Assembly: GCF_910592395.1 (NCBI RefSeq)
Contig: NC_088311.1
Span: 22,786,646-22,850,645 of the forward strand
Reading direction: 5' to 3'
Source: Lineus longissimus
Lineage: Eukaryota > Nemertea > Pilidiophora > Heteronemertea > Lineidae
DNA length: 64,000 nt
The notes under the pieces were generated by a model. It worked only from the letters and a program-made list of their open reading frames with translations. It had not been told where the DNA came from and searched no databases. This document shows positions 10,501 through 22,002 of this stretch, piece by piece (within the stretch, counting starts at the first letter, position 1; every line of letters begins with the position of its first letter). The position numbers and the translations under genes were made by a program.

Positions 10501-13340
10501 AATCAACTCACCTTCTCCCTTAACTTTACAAGCAGTTCGTGCCTGCTGCCTGATCATCCACAGAGGCGAGGTAGGAGACAGGGGCGTCCCTGGCTTTGAA
10601 GCTGACGATGTGTTGGAAATCTTGGACTTTTTCTTACTGACTGGCGTAACACGATCACTGTCTGATCCACGGGACTTTCGTTTCACAATAGCACGATCAG
10701 TAAGTTCAGTTGAACTGGAAGTCTTTCCATTCACTTTAGATGATGATTTTGCTGTTGATGACTTTTTTATTTTTGATACTTTGTTATTGTTCAAGTCTTC
10801 AATCCAGTCGTCATCGTCGTTGAGAAGGTCAAGGACATCTCCACCGTCAAGTCGTTTCATGTGCTGATATTTGGGACTTTTTGCCACTGAAACATGAGAT
10901 GTGAAAAATATATAAATAAACTACGGTCATACTTAAAGGCAAAAAGACAACAGCTATGACTAAATACATGTAGGTTAGAATCTAAAAAGAACAACCAGTG
11001 ATAAACTGAACCACTATGACGACTATCATTGGCTGCCGCATTTTATTCGGTTGCCTAGCCGGTTGGCCAAAGATACAAGTATATACTGAAGAAACGGTGC
11101 AAGCAAAAATGAACAGTCGGACTATTTTTGAGTGATTATTTTCTGTTTTCACCATGAACATGTCAAGACTCGCTGATTATTACAAATTATCCTCAGCCTG
11201 ATAAGAATCAATGACAATCTCTACCCAATTCTGCTAATGCATTATCAACTTCATCAACTTCAGCATCGTTGTCATCCACTTCGTCAATTATTTCAACGTC
11301 AAAATCTAAAGAGAAGCAAATAATATGCAAGGGTTATGATTAGGCAACAAAGAACTGTGCATGGGTTATAGCAAAAAGTTATTGAAGTTTAGGGGGAAAA
11401 ACTCATACCAGTGACAGATAATCACTTTGCTGCAACACATTTTATACCCTACAACAGCCAAACATTGACATTGTGGTCTCAAGTCACAAAAAAATTGCCA
11501 TACATTGCAAGATAAGAAGCTCTAGCAAGGTTAGGAGGGTATTTTTGTTATATATCTATCATAAAATTGTTCAAAAGGAAGGAAATATTAAAGTTTTTAA
11601 GAATTTCAAAGGGAATAAAACTCACAATCCAACAATGAGATATTATCCTCGTTATCAGAAGAAACTGGTTGTTTTTCTTTCTTGTGTGGTTTCTTGGTCT
11701 TTCCCTCTGTGTCAAATGGATCTCCAGCAAGTGTCACCAAGTCTTTTCCATCAAAGCAGTACCGAACAAAGAACGTCCCCAAACCCTTTGTCAATGTTTT
11801 GTCCGTGTTTGGTTTTTCATGTGGAGGAAGCTCAATCACCTGAATACCAAGCAAAAACATCTTCAGGAAATCTGGGCCTTTTTTTGCCAAAAAATACACG
11901 GATACAACTACATAGGAATTTAGGCCCCTTCCCTGGGGTATGGCACATAATACAACTTCATTTGGAAATCAGGCCTCTTGCAAAAGAGAACACCATTACA
12001 AGATCATTGAGAAATCAAACTCTTTGCATAAAAGACAACATTCTGTGAGAGCAAAAAATCTCGGTTCCATGTCATATCACTAAAATTTTAGGTTTAAACT
12101 TAAACCATCAAAACTAAGACATCATCATCGAAAGTCACTTACATGACACTTCCCAATTACTGTTTCTGCAGATATGACACTATCCTGAACGTAAGACAAG
12201 TTGGTGTTTTCATACACCTCATTTCTGTTTTTTGAAACATCCAGGAGCTTAAAAAAGTGGCATCCTTTACTGTATTTTGATTGCTTCAGCTCAAACCAAC
12301 GCCAGTACCACTTGACAATAGCTTTATTCGGATCATCCTCATCTTCATCTGAAAGAATGGTGAAGAAGTGACAGTTATGACAGTTGACCAGTCGAAAAGT
12401 ATCATGCCCTGAAGCCATTTACCAGAAAATTTGCCTTCTGGCCATAATTTCTGAAAGAATAACCCAAAGTAATTGTAATATCTCCAAACCCTGCAAAATG
12501 GCCGGCCATCAATATTTTTAAGTCCAATACAATGTAAATCTCAGATCTCCACATCAGCTGGAAATAAACTATTTCACGAATGCAGATGAGGTTATCACTC
12601 TCCAAATACGAATCTTACCCAAAACGACTAGGGATTAAACAAAAGATAACTTAAGGTATACCTGTTTCATAAAGGTCTTCTATCTGCCCAATGTAAGCTT
12701 TGTCTTCATCATCAGGATGGCGTTCATTTGAGATGAAAATATAGTCACCAATGTTGTACTCGACGCCATTAAACTGAAAGGACCTGGAAAGAAACGGAAG
12801 TTTCAATGTAGAAGGTTGGAGTGTTCATCCAATGGTTTTTCCATCCCTAAAAAATCGAAGATACTTGCTAAAAGTCAGAATGCCGGATCTCCAGAGACAA
12901 ACATAGCTCCCAAAGAAGCTACTGAAATACTGCACAGCAAGGGGACAATGCATGACAGTGACTTTTGACTCATCTCTGGGATCTTTCTCTTTGCATGAGT
13001 AGGCCTGATTGATCATCATTAGTCGTCGAAGAAGACTACTTCCTACTATAGTTACCGTATGTTACATTTTTTCAAGGAATGCGAGGCACAAGAAAACCAA
13101 CATGAATAAAGATACACATGAAGTCCTTTGTTTGCAGCTAGCTATACTCTTCAATACAAAAAAGTGCATACACCCCAATTTCGCCAGTATCCCAAACGTT
13201 TTTAGAAAGTAAAAAAGTGTATGAAAACAATCGATTTACTTATGTTTTTTATAATGTACGGCACGATCTTCTTGTGAATGGGTATCACCCTTTCCAATCC
13301 ATCTAAACCCACACTTAGATAACTGCTTCATTCCATTCAT
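4567..13340 (-). CDS. ORC1: Origin recognition complex subunit 1 (complete, 16 exons)
   Basis: This is the largest ORC subunit, an AAA+ ATPase that marks origins and loads CDC6/MCM. Exons: 13340-13240, 12783-12662, 12348-12143, 11839-11626, 11305-11225, 10886-10512, 9016-8902, 8654-8175, 7970-7869, 7643-7472, 7133-7026, 6737-6588, 6359-6240, 6139-5961, 5125-5001, 4739-4567. All join in frame, giving 940 residues (human 861). Layout: an N-terminal BAH domain (about residues 35-145); a long basic, serine-rich disordered region; then the AAA+ core, with Walker A GVPGTGKT (residues 605-612) and Walker B VLLVDELD spanning an exon junction near 692. The sensor segment [16 protein letters not shown] and a winged-helix C-terminus ending in SYK follow. 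The start is the first ATG in exon 1 that keeps frame into the BAH domain. It is head to head with PRPF38A. Confidence 0.95.
5156..5724 (+). mobile_element. Non-autonomous DNA transposon, copy 1 (ORC1 intron 14)
   Basis: A 569-bp element begins CAGGGTTGGCGC and ends GCGCCAACCCTG, a perfect 12-bp terminal inverted repeat. Its sequence is closely matched along its length by the copy at 16301-16876. The termini resemble hAT-type ends (CAGGG...), but I see no clear 8-bp target duplication: the flanks AATAACGG and AATAGGCC share only the first four bases. The open frames inside look fortuitous and show no transposase motif. The left end lies about 30 bp from the acceptor of ORC1 exon 15, so the native branch-point segment has been left almost exactly intact. 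Confidence 0.8.
7693..7745 (-). repeat. tRNA-like (SINE-head-like) sequence in ORC1 intron 9
   Basis: On the minus strand it reads GATGGCTTAGTGGTAAAGGC, an A-box-like start, followed by CGTCTTGTGAACGG, an anticodon-arm-like segment. The similar segment at 22540-22600 shares TGGCNTAGTG and GTGAACGG, which suggests a family. No convincing B box was found here. Confidence 0.35.
9404..9418 (+). promoter_or_regulatory. DR3 nuclear-receptor-type site (unit 1)
   Basis: The sequence reads AGGTCA CAG AGGTCA, a perfect direct repeat of the nuclear receptor half-site with 3-bp spacing. The same DR3 recurs at 9705-9719, and again at 10025-10039 with the last base changed (AGGTCG). Such spacing is that of VDR/PXR-type receptors in established work. 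Whether it is bound here is unknown, because it is part of a dispersed repeat. Confidence 0.4.
9705..9719 (+). promoter_or_regulatory. DR3 nuclear-receptor-type site (unit 2)
   Basis: This is a second perfect AGGTCA CAG AGGTCA direct repeat, in the same position of the second internal unit of the dispersed repeat. A TTTGACC half-site in the opposite orientation lies about 20 bp before it, as in unit 1. Confidence 0.4.
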
Positions 13341-13643
13341 GCCACTTTTTATGACTTTATTGCGAGTTTTAAATCGGAAAAGTGGAAAATTGCCGCGACG
13401 CTTTAAATTTTCCTAGCGGCAGTCCTCGACACTAAATTGGCTTTTAGTAAAATACAGACTAGTTTATACGGCATACCGATATCAAAATACGTCGAACAAT
13501 ATACTAAAATGAATATAATGAAAATAATGAAAATATTTAGGACACTTGTGTTTATTTTTAATGTGTCACACTATTTTTATTAGCAAAAATTGATGAGTTT
13601 TGTTTCCAATCAAGTCTGCCTTTTTGCAAACCCAACAATCAAC
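13341..13643. promoter_or_regulatory. Bidirectional promoter region of ORC1 and PRPF38A
   Basis: Only 303 bp separate the two start codons, so both 5' UTRs and promoters must lie here. No TATA box is placed convincingly for either gene. A short GC-richer core (ATTGCCGCGACG ... TAGCGGCAG, near 13390-13425) interrupts otherwise AT-rich DNA and contains an imperfect inverted GCCGC/GCGGC pair. I do not see a canonical E2F site, which one would look for upstream of ORC1. Confidence 0.7.
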
Positions 13644-16600
13644 ATGGCGAACAGAACTGTGAAAGATGCTCATTCTATTAAGGGCACAAATCCCCAATAT
13701 TTAGTGGAAAAGATCATCCGTAGTCGAATTTACGAATGCAGATACTGGAAAGAATCATGTTTTGCACTAACTGGTAAGGATTTTGTAGTATTGCTAGAGA
13801 TTGGTCGGGAACAGAGTGCTTATTTTGATATGTTTCCTGTGCATTTTGTGTACAACATCATGCCAGTGCTGATTCCGAGTCGGCCGAGAGACTCACTGCA
13901 ATACTGTTTTAATACTAGGCATCATCTGATCTGAGAGATAGGAGCGACTTGACAATTCACTGCAATTTCCCCCAAAAAGGTCATTAGCCTCTTTTTGAGT
14001 TACGCAATAAAGCGCATTCCTCATGGATTGGGAGTGTTGGTTACTTATTACTACACTCCAGCTCCAGCTTCTTATCTTACGTGTACCCAGTAGGCCTATA
14101 CCTTGAATTCTTCCCATAATTTTGTTACTTCATTTTGTATTAACTTCTCTTCAGCCGAATTATTGGTGGACAAGGCCATGGAGTTACGTTATGTGGGTGG
14201 TAGTTTTGGAGGCAATATTCGACCAACACCATTTCTGTGTCTCATCCTGAAGATGTTACAGATTCAGCCTGAGAAGGATATTGTCGTGGAATTCATCAGA
14301 AATGCAGACTTCAAGTGAGTGTGGAGAAGTAAATGTTCAGTCATAAAGTCATAAGATACACTACTACTACATGCATGCCGACTTATTGGCGGTAAATATC
14401 CGTCCTAAAGTCTCTTCCTTTCAGGATGGATATACGCACAACGACAGTGGATCAGCATGTCCTACATAGCTGTACAGTACTTTCTTTGCAAAGAATGCAT
14501 CATTGAAATGCATGTCTTGCTTTGTGGTATAAAATGAGGCAAAATGGTTAGAGATTATCACAAAAAAAGTTTGAAAATCGATGTTCTCCATTCAAATTAC
14601 TGTCGGTGCACTACAAGACTTCATCTGGAAATGACTTGATCACTAATGATTGTTGTATGGTAGACGTCATCCGAAGATGTAATTACTTCTTCTTTCTCAT
14701 CTCACAGGTATGTGCGGGCTCTTGGTGCCATGTACATGAGGTTGGTGGGAACCTCCATTGAATGTTTCAAGTATTTGGAACCTCTTTACAATGACTTTAG
14801 GAAGATCAGGAGGCAGACAAAAGATGGAAGTAAGTTGAGAGTTTGAAGAAACTTTTATTTTGTTTTATAAAATAAGGACACCAATTGACAGTCCCAGGTG
14901 TCCTTATTTTAGATAGAGAGGCTGTACTGTCAGTAGTTTTCCCAAAAACCACTTTTCACACTGAAGAGAGTGTTTCTTTAAGATTGCTTACCAGCAAAAT
15001 TCCTCTTACAGATTTTAGTGTTGTGCACATGGATGAGTTTATTGATGAATTACTGAGAGAAGAACGAGTGTGTGACATCATCTTACCAAGAATACAGGTG
15101 AGTTTTAGTGTTGAAATATGTCTCTCTGTCCTTTCTTTGAAGAGCCTGTTGCTATTGCGGCCTAAATTAGGTACAAATGGTGTACACACTCCAACATGAA
15201 TAGTGTAGTGCTTTGAAGTTTGGAGTCTTTGAAATATACGAATAGGCATGATTTTTTCTTGATGAATGCAGTTGAAATGGACAGGAATATATGTTTGTCG
15301 ATTGCACTGAAACCTGAACTTTGTCACGACATAAGAGTCACAAGAAGTACCTAATCTATTTATAGAAGCGATCGGTCCTTGAAAACAATAATGAGTTGGA
15401 GCCACGAGTGAGTGCCCTGGAGGAAGATATGGATGATGTGGAGAGTTCTGATGAGGAGGAGATGGTGGTAAGTTGGCACTGTGAGGTCAAATATTTGCGG
15501 AATTGGAATAACTCATGATCTTCGTACATAAACTTCTTATAGCCTCAAGCTCCATTTCAACCATTTAGCTGAAGTTGGTTCAGTGTACATGTATGAGAGC
15601 TGTTTTGTAATCATATGCTTCCTGGTATGATCGGATGTTGCATAAATTGCAAATGTTTACCTTTACATGTAGCTTTGAAGAAGAAGTCCGAATATATTGA
15701 ACGATGCGCTATTTGGTGCTTGACGTCTTCTTGCATTTCAGGAGGTAAATAGAAGCCCATCACCAAGTCACAAACGAAGTAGTGGTCATCATCGAGACCG
15801 AGATTGGGATCAATCGAGACGAAGCCTGTCCCCAAAATTTAAGAGAAGTCCTTCACCACACAGACGGTAAGTTACGGATTATTTGGTGATGGAAGAAACT
15901 GACTATTTTAAAACAACAAATGTTTGGAAAAATGACTATTTGCTCCTGAGTAGATTGAATTGGTATATAAAGAATATAATATTAAAAGAATGAGCCATGG
16001 AAAGGGGCCTTCTAAATCGCTACTTCTTGTGCCTCATTGTGACATTTCACTCTTGCAGAAGAAGTCGCTCAAGAGAAAGGCATGGAGAAAGAGATGCTAA
16101 ACGTCGTCGAAGTAGGTCCCCTCGAGACAAGGATCGTCGCCAGAGGACAGACCGAGATCGTCACAGGAGGGGAGATGATGAAAGGTAGGTTTTCGTGACA
16201 GTTTCCACCAAATTCATGGATCTATCACTTTGAATACGACATCTTTATTCTGGTGTTATAACTTATATGTTAGAACTTTGAATACGACAGTGGTCAGTAT
16301 CAGGGTTGGCGCGCCCGTTCGCATTGTCGCCACTTGCGAATGCTGCAAGAGTGGCGAATGTAAAACAACGTCTGGCTAAAAATTTGGCGAACTCAATTTG
16401 AATTGCCATGATTTGGCGAGAGAGTAATAGTGTTGTGCGAAAATTGATCAAAGTCTATCAAAAAGATCCACTTCCACACCAAATGCATCAAGGAACGATC
16501 GTTAGTCAGTCAAAGTTTATCATTGCGGGCGGCCGCGCTATCACACGTGGTTGCTATTGTCTGCATTGTAGTTCTACCCCGTTGCCGCTACATTGATTTT

Positions 16601-17164
16601 GGTGGCGCTGCTGGTCGCCTTACGCAGACATTATCAGCTAGTTTCCCGCTTGCTTTGTTGCGATGGAGTCTCCGGTCACGGGTTCCTCGAATCGTTCGTT
16701 GATTTGCTCATCTCAGTACTTGCGGGCTGCCATTCTCGCACATGTTACTGTGGGTTGGGTCGGGCCCAAGATGGACAAACGATCGGCAAGGGCTAGAGCT
16801 GACTCAGTATGGCTAAAAGTGACAGCCACTTGGCTAAAAAGTGGGTAGGAGGAAGAAATTCACAGAGCCAACCCTGAGTATGACTTCTGCAATGAGGACA
16901 CCACTCTTGTCAGTCCAGAGAGGCTCTTCTGTACTAGTGCTTATATTCATTCCTTATGATTCCAGGAAACATCACCGCAGCAGCAAACGCAGCCATCGTG
17001 ACGAACGTGATGAAAAGAAGAGTAAGAGTTCCCGGGATCATTCTGATCGGGGGGATCGTCATCGGCACCGAGACAAGAATCGGTCGGAGTCGACATATGA
17101 CCAGGAGATCCGGGAGGCCAATGAAATGAGAGCAAAGCTTGGAATGGCCCCGTTAAGACCTTGA
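13644..17164 (+). CDS. PRPF38A: Pre-mRNA-splicing factor 38A (complete, 8 exons)
   Basis: PRP38 is a spliceosomal B-complex protein needed for activation of the tri-snRNP-containing spliceosome. Exons: 13644-13773, 14155-14314, 14708-14829, 15012-15097, 15366-15467, 15742-15866, 16059-16184, 16966-17164. They join in frame to 349 residues (human 312). The N-terminal PRP38 domain (about 1-180) is highly conserved: MANRTVKDAHSIKGTNPQYL, GGNIRPTPFLCL, LQIQPEKDIVVEFI and DEFIDELLREERVCDIILPR. An acidic linker (ALEEDMDDVESSDEEE) follows, then a long Arg/Ser/His-rich tail. The tail is longer than in human, and the last exon ends MRAKLGMAPLRP. A polyadenylation signal AATAAA is at 17311-17316. The start matches the family exactly. 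It is divergent from ORC1, as in vertebrates. Confidence 0.96.
16301..16876 (+). mobile_element. Non-autonomous DNA transposon, copy 2 (PRPF38A intron 7)
   Basis: A 576-bp copy of the element at 5156-5724, in the same orientation relative to the window. It starts CAGGGTTGGCGCGCC and ends AGAGCCAACCCTG. The two copies align over nearly their entire length with scattered substitutions and small indels. This copy is flanked by AGTAT on both sides, a possible 5-bp target-site duplication. That would not fit the 8 bp expected of hAT elements, so the superfamily is open. It carries no transposase. Confidence 0.8.
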
Positions 17165-17519
17165 GTTCCGATTTGCTGGCATTTCAAACCTTCATACACA
17201 GACTTATGATTGAAGTGAACAATTTGAGAGGACGCTCTGTGGTTTTGAACTATTTGGGTATTGTTTCCTCATCAGAGAACTGTTGGTAATGTACATTATG
17301 TGAATGTTCAAATAAATCATTACTTTTTACTTATACTAAGAGGCATCGTATATTACCTATATGCCTTGTTCATTTAATCCTAATATGAAACTGCAGAGAA
17401 AAGTTTCCAGAGAAGGACAGTGTCAGACCCCAAGTCATCCCCACCTTTTATGCTGTCGAAGCAATATCTATACTGATCCCTGGAGAGTGATGAGGACCAC
17501 GGATGCTGTACTCTGTGTA

Positions 17520-18170
17520 TCCTCACCACCAGAGACACTGTCCCAGCCAGATCAACTGTGGTGTTCTACAATCCCTTGGGAAGCTTCATCAGATGTCACA
17601 GCCATTGATCGACCGCACTGGGCGATACCGTCGTTTGGATATCCACACAACAGACAGTCACAACCAGTTTGACCACACTGGGTGAAACCGTCTCCTGAGT
17701 GTCCTCACCAGAGGCATTCACAGCCAGTTTGTCTGCAGCCAGTAAACCGTCCCATTTGTATCCTCACCAGGTACACTGGCACAGCCAGATCGAATATTTC
17801 GTGTAATACCCTCCCCGTGCAATCTCATCAGACACACTTCACAGCCAAATCAACAACTTTGGGTGGTGCTGTCCCCTCTTGGTATCTTCGATTACAAGGG
17901 AGACACGCTGGCACAGCCAGGGTAATACTGTCCCCTGGGATCTTCAACAGATCTTACAGCCAGATCAACAGCACAAGCTGGGTAATACCGCCATTCTCAC
18001 CACGGGCACTGCTATACAGCCAGTTCGACCGCGTTTGGTGGAACCGTCACTTGGGTGTCTTCATCAGAAGCCACAGCCAGGTTGTCTGCAACGACTAAGC
18101 CGTCCCATTTGTATACTCACAGGGACACTGTCACAGCCAGGTCGACTATTCCGTGATGATTTGCAATTGG
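17520..18170 (+). repeat. Diverged ~60-bp minisatellite downstream of PRPF38A
   Basis: About eleven units recur with a spacing near 60 bp (observed roughly 41-76). Each contains CACAGCCAG(A/T)TCGACC, then CTGGGTAATACCGTC, then a (C/T)TGGGTATCTTCACCAG-like block. Units are strongly diverged and several have indels, so the array is old or under little homogenisation. Long open frames run through it in more than one frame, as expected of a repeat with few stops; I do not regard them as genes. Confidence 0.75.
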
Positions 18171-19134
18171 CAGCTCCACATTGATGGAATGGATATCTTT
18201 TGGGCACAGGAGTGACCAAGGACTACACTCCGTGGACCGGCCTCGTCCCTTACCCATGAGACAGTATGAATATATGAATAAGATGACGAAATTGACTGCC
18301 CCGGGAGCCTGGAAGCGCCGATGATGTGATCAGTGTTGATGTGATGTTAAGATGACCACCGAAAACTCCTTTCTTAGACTAAATCACGAAATGAACACAA
18401 GAAGACCTTATTCTTTTGAGATACATGTACTATTTTATTATGAAGCTGGTGTGTTTTACAAAAATAATCTGGTACACGTATTCTTATTTGACTTAACATC
18501 CAATCATCAGTCATTAAAGTTAGGCTTACTGTCAGTCATATTGGAAAATATCATTTTGTGATGACGGCCATCATTAATAATGACAGTGGGTTCTATTGAA
18601 TGAGTTAAGTATGGAACAGGCGGGCTAAAGAGTTTTTCAGGTTCTGTAGCATAAAACAATAAAATAAGTGGTTTTTCGTTTATAGTCCAGGGTATTAGTA
18701 TTGGCCAGGTTTTCAAAACGCTCAAAAACTTTATTTCTGAGAGCATGGACTTGAAGGGATGGAATGCCTGCACAACAAAAGTTTAGTCTATACCCGAACT
18801 AAAAACCTGAATGAAACGTTCTGTTTAGAACGCTAGCCCAATTAATTAAATAAAAGTGTCTTTTAAACAATGCGCTAGACAAAAAGGGACTGGAGATAAT
18901 CGAAGTATGGCAATGAATAATAAATAAAAACATTAATGAGAACAAAAGCAGATTAATAAAAACAAAATGTCAACAAGAAACATAATAATGAAAATAGAGG
19001 GTCGATAACAATTCAAAATAATCGAAACAACAATGATATCTGAGTCAGTTCAGTTAACCTGAAGAAGTTACTGGACGACCTCAAAGTTATAGTGGGGGGG
19101 GGGGGGGGGGTGAGCCGCAATGGTGCACAACCTC
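18171..19134. other. Intergenic, AT-rich
   Basis: No gene is recognised. The stretch 18780-19030 is very A-rich (AATAAATAAAAACATTAATG-like). A G run of about 18 lies at 19094-19111. On the minus strand, TTTATT at about 18729 could provide the polyadenylation signal for the IL-17-like gene upstream of it. Confidence 0.4.
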
Positions 19135-19320
19135 TGTAGGCAGGTTTGCAACTCTTACGAAGAGAAACAAACGACGCCCTTTATCGACGATATTTTGAAA
19201 GAGTTCCACGATTCCTCTTAGAAAAGAAGATAATTTAAGAGTGTCGCGTATAGCACGACTTGAAGACACATGACGACAGACGTTCGTGCTTCGTCTATCG
19301 TAGGGATTGCCAAACCAGCC
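19135..19320 (-). mobile_element. Short inverted-repeat element, copy A
   Basis: The ends are imperfect inverted repeats. The left reads GTTTGCAACTCTTACGAAGA; the right, read inward, begins GGCAATCCCTACGATAGACG. A related copy lies at 30030-30246 and shares CTTACGAAGAG, TTTATCGACGA(T/C)ATTTTG and the inverted right end. It looks like a MITE with no coding capacity. Confidence 0.5.
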
Positions 19321-19526
19321 TAATATCACAAACTAACCAGTTATCACAACACTTCACATATGAAAATAGCACCATGAATTGTCAGATCATCTGCGACCAA
19401 GTCGCCGAGCAGGAGTTCATATTTGAAAGTTTATAATTATCATATAATCAGAAGCGACACCTTAATGTCATCACTCCATGAGATCAAATCAAAGACAATA
19501 GGTATAGTTTCTGAGACGTGTCAGAC

Positions 19527-21901
19527 CTACTTTCCGCTGACCTCCACGAATCGCTGTCTCGCGCAGACACACGCGACGGCGATTTTCTCCCAGACGTATC
19601 GGTAGATGTAGAATCCATTTCTGTCGCAATTACGCGTTCTTTTTAGAACCCGGATGGGATATTCAATGGGTTCACAGCGGTTTCGAACGTCCTGATCCAA
19701 ACACGAATGACCACATTTGCACTTTGCCACAGCGATGGTCGGAGGCGCTCTCAAGTGGTCGTGGTGTATTTCATAGTACCATGGGCAGAAAGAGCGATCA
19801 TTCGTATCTCCCTCTCCCAGTACAGATGGTGGACAGGTCGTTGAATCTTTCAAGTGCGTAAAGTTTCTGATTTCCTTCGTAAAAATGAATTTTGCTATCT
19901 TTTCCTCCCTTGCTCTGAGGTGAGGTGGTATCTTGCATGGCTGGTTTTGGCCATTTCTTTTGCTGTGATGTAGCATAATCTTGTGGGTGGGGCTTTTCCT
20001 TTTTTTCGTGACTACTGGGTCCAAGAGAAGGGTAAGCAGCAGCAGGATGGCCGAGACCTAGAATGAGAAATAAAACAGGCGAAATTAGGGAAGATTAACA
20101 TTTTGTGTGCAATTGTGCATGCCACATCCGGTCCGTTGAACGAAAATACAACGTCCGATCAGCCAGTCATAGCGCCTCCGCCGACGCAAGGTTTGGCGTA
20201 TACGTGTGTCACTTCCATCTGGTTTCGTCAATAAGACAAGACAGCTTCCAATGTAGAAAAGAAGCACGAATGGGACTTCCGTTTATGGACTTCCGAGGTA
20301 TCAGGTTACACCCGACTGAGTCATGGTCTTTGGCTGGGAACCCCTCGAGACCGCTCCATCCTTTGAAAATAATCTGCAACTGTAAGATCTGACTTTTGGA
20401 TGGGGTCGAAGGTTGGAATACAGACACATGAAGGTCCAGAATCGATCAGTTGATTAATACATTGATCACCCAATCAATCGTTTAATCAAAACTGCCAATG
20501 CAACTATCAGTGATCCCGGTGCAGTCTGACTATCTGTCAAGGACGAATAGAGGAAGGCAAACCAGCAAAAATTATCACGTTATATATATACATATTGTTA
20601 TGTCATGGCTTGTCTTAGCTGCCAATTGTCTCTTAAAATAGCCACGGGCCTGGAGAATGGAAAATTTGATGTTTTTGTTGTCCACTTATCTGATCTATTG
20701 TATCAACGACTGTTTTTGACCCGACGGATTCAGGAGCTGATGAGGGAGCGTGTGTCCAAGGACATTCGTTCATTGCAGAAAACATCTGAAATTCATCCGA
20801 CGTAAGGCGCTTGAAACCCCTTTATCAATCTGTCACTGAATTGATATATCGATCACCCCAAAATTCGATTGTATGTATCAAGGGTGCTAAGTTGGGTTTC
20901 AACATACACGCCTGAAATGACTGAAAACTCTTGATAGTTTGGATAAGGGCCCGTGTTGGCAATATGCAATCGGATCATGATCAATGAGTTTGCTGGGAGC
21001 TATGGTGCTCATCAACATTTTCACTCCAAGGACATGCCAACCAAGCATAACAATAAACAGCTTGCTCAACAACGTTACACATAACATTATTTTGTTCTCT
21101 CAGTGGACAAATTTAGAGCATGATATATGTACATTGTATAAATAATATAAATATTTCGGAAGGAATCAGATTGATTACAATCAATTACCTATATTCGTCC
21201 TTCATAATTTGACGGGCCCCAAAATCAGTCTGCGGTAGGCTATTGAAGTTAAATGAATTCATACCGAACTGGAGGTATTAGTTGTCGTACCAAAACCGCG
21301 AGGGTGGAGCTCAAATGCACACCTTACCTTGTTTTCGCCAAGAATCTTTTCAATTTACAAAAACTTTCTGTTTTCCTGATCAAAACATATTTTTTTGGCG
21401 ATTTTACTTTTCGCAAATCAACTTTGAACACGATTTTGCTTAAATCGCACAGCGCATGCAGAATCGCAAATCAAAAGCTTTTGTAGGTTGGGTTTGCATG
21501 AGTGCAGTCGTGATGTGTGTCCTCTCGCAACGCATTCAGCGGAAATAACCTATAGTTTAGACACTAAAGGCGATTGCGACCGCGCATGCGGCGGCAATGC
21601 TTTGTTATTTTACGCCACACTGCACCCAAATATTGCAAATGTCAACTCCCGTGAAATCGCAATCAATGTATAAACCTACCCTAAACCTAAAAAAACAATG
21701 ATACGAGCGAACGCAGATCGAAGAAATGAGGCAATTAAAAAAGTCGATGGTATTTTAGCGTAATTTACAAATCCGGTAACACGCATCCATGAAAAACTAA
21801 TCTTAAAAATGAATGCTGAAAAAGCTGCAAACGACAATTTTTTATAAATGCAGAAATTCACAACTTACCTTAAATATATCACAAGGCCCGATGGATTTCA
21901 T
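19527..21901 (-). CDS. IL-17-like secreted cytokine
   Basis: This is a secreted cysteine-knot-type cytokine of the interleukin-17 family, which in invertebrates signals in mucosal and gut immunity. Two exons: 21901-21869 (11 codons) and 20057-19527, for 187 residues. The short first exon, MKSIGPCDIFK, joins VSAILLLLTLLLDPVVT to make a credible signal peptide. The first exon is inferred from a perfect donor (GTAAGT), phase and start; an alternative first exon cannot be excluded. The C-terminal half carries the IL-17 pattern CPWYYEIHHDHLR, a Pro-Pro, AKCKCGHSC, RVLKR, a spaced Cys, then YVWEKIAVACVCA. The WYY block and the VACVC end are the most diagnostic. A basic linker separates the signal peptide from the domain. 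The intron is 1.8 kb. Confidence 0.85.
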
Positions 21902-21996
21902 AATTTCGATGAGGGTCACGGCGTCTGTTAAGTATGAGGTGTCAGATAGTTTCTCGGCCCGGAATGGAGTGAAAAAACCGATGAACGCACGAGTCC

Positions 21997-22002
21997 TATA
22001 TA
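21997..22002 (-). promoter_or_regulatory. Candidate TATA box of the IL-17-like gene
   Basis: TATATA sits 96 bp upstream of the inferred start codon (21901), leaving room for a ~65-nt 5' UTR if transcription begins about 30 bp downstream. The neighbouring DNA is not especially AT-rich. A TATA promoter would suit an inducible cytokine gene, but this is inference. Confidence 0.4.

Noticed and set aside
16408-16848. Open frames inside the CAGGGTTGGC element (also at 5265-5653)
   Set aside because: Parallel frames in both copies, but frameshifts and stops break them and no transposase motif is visible. The element appears non-autonomous.
17361-18184. Open frames of 100-138 codons downstream of PRPF38A
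   Set aside because: They run through the diverged ~60-bp minisatellite in more than one frame and look like no protein family.
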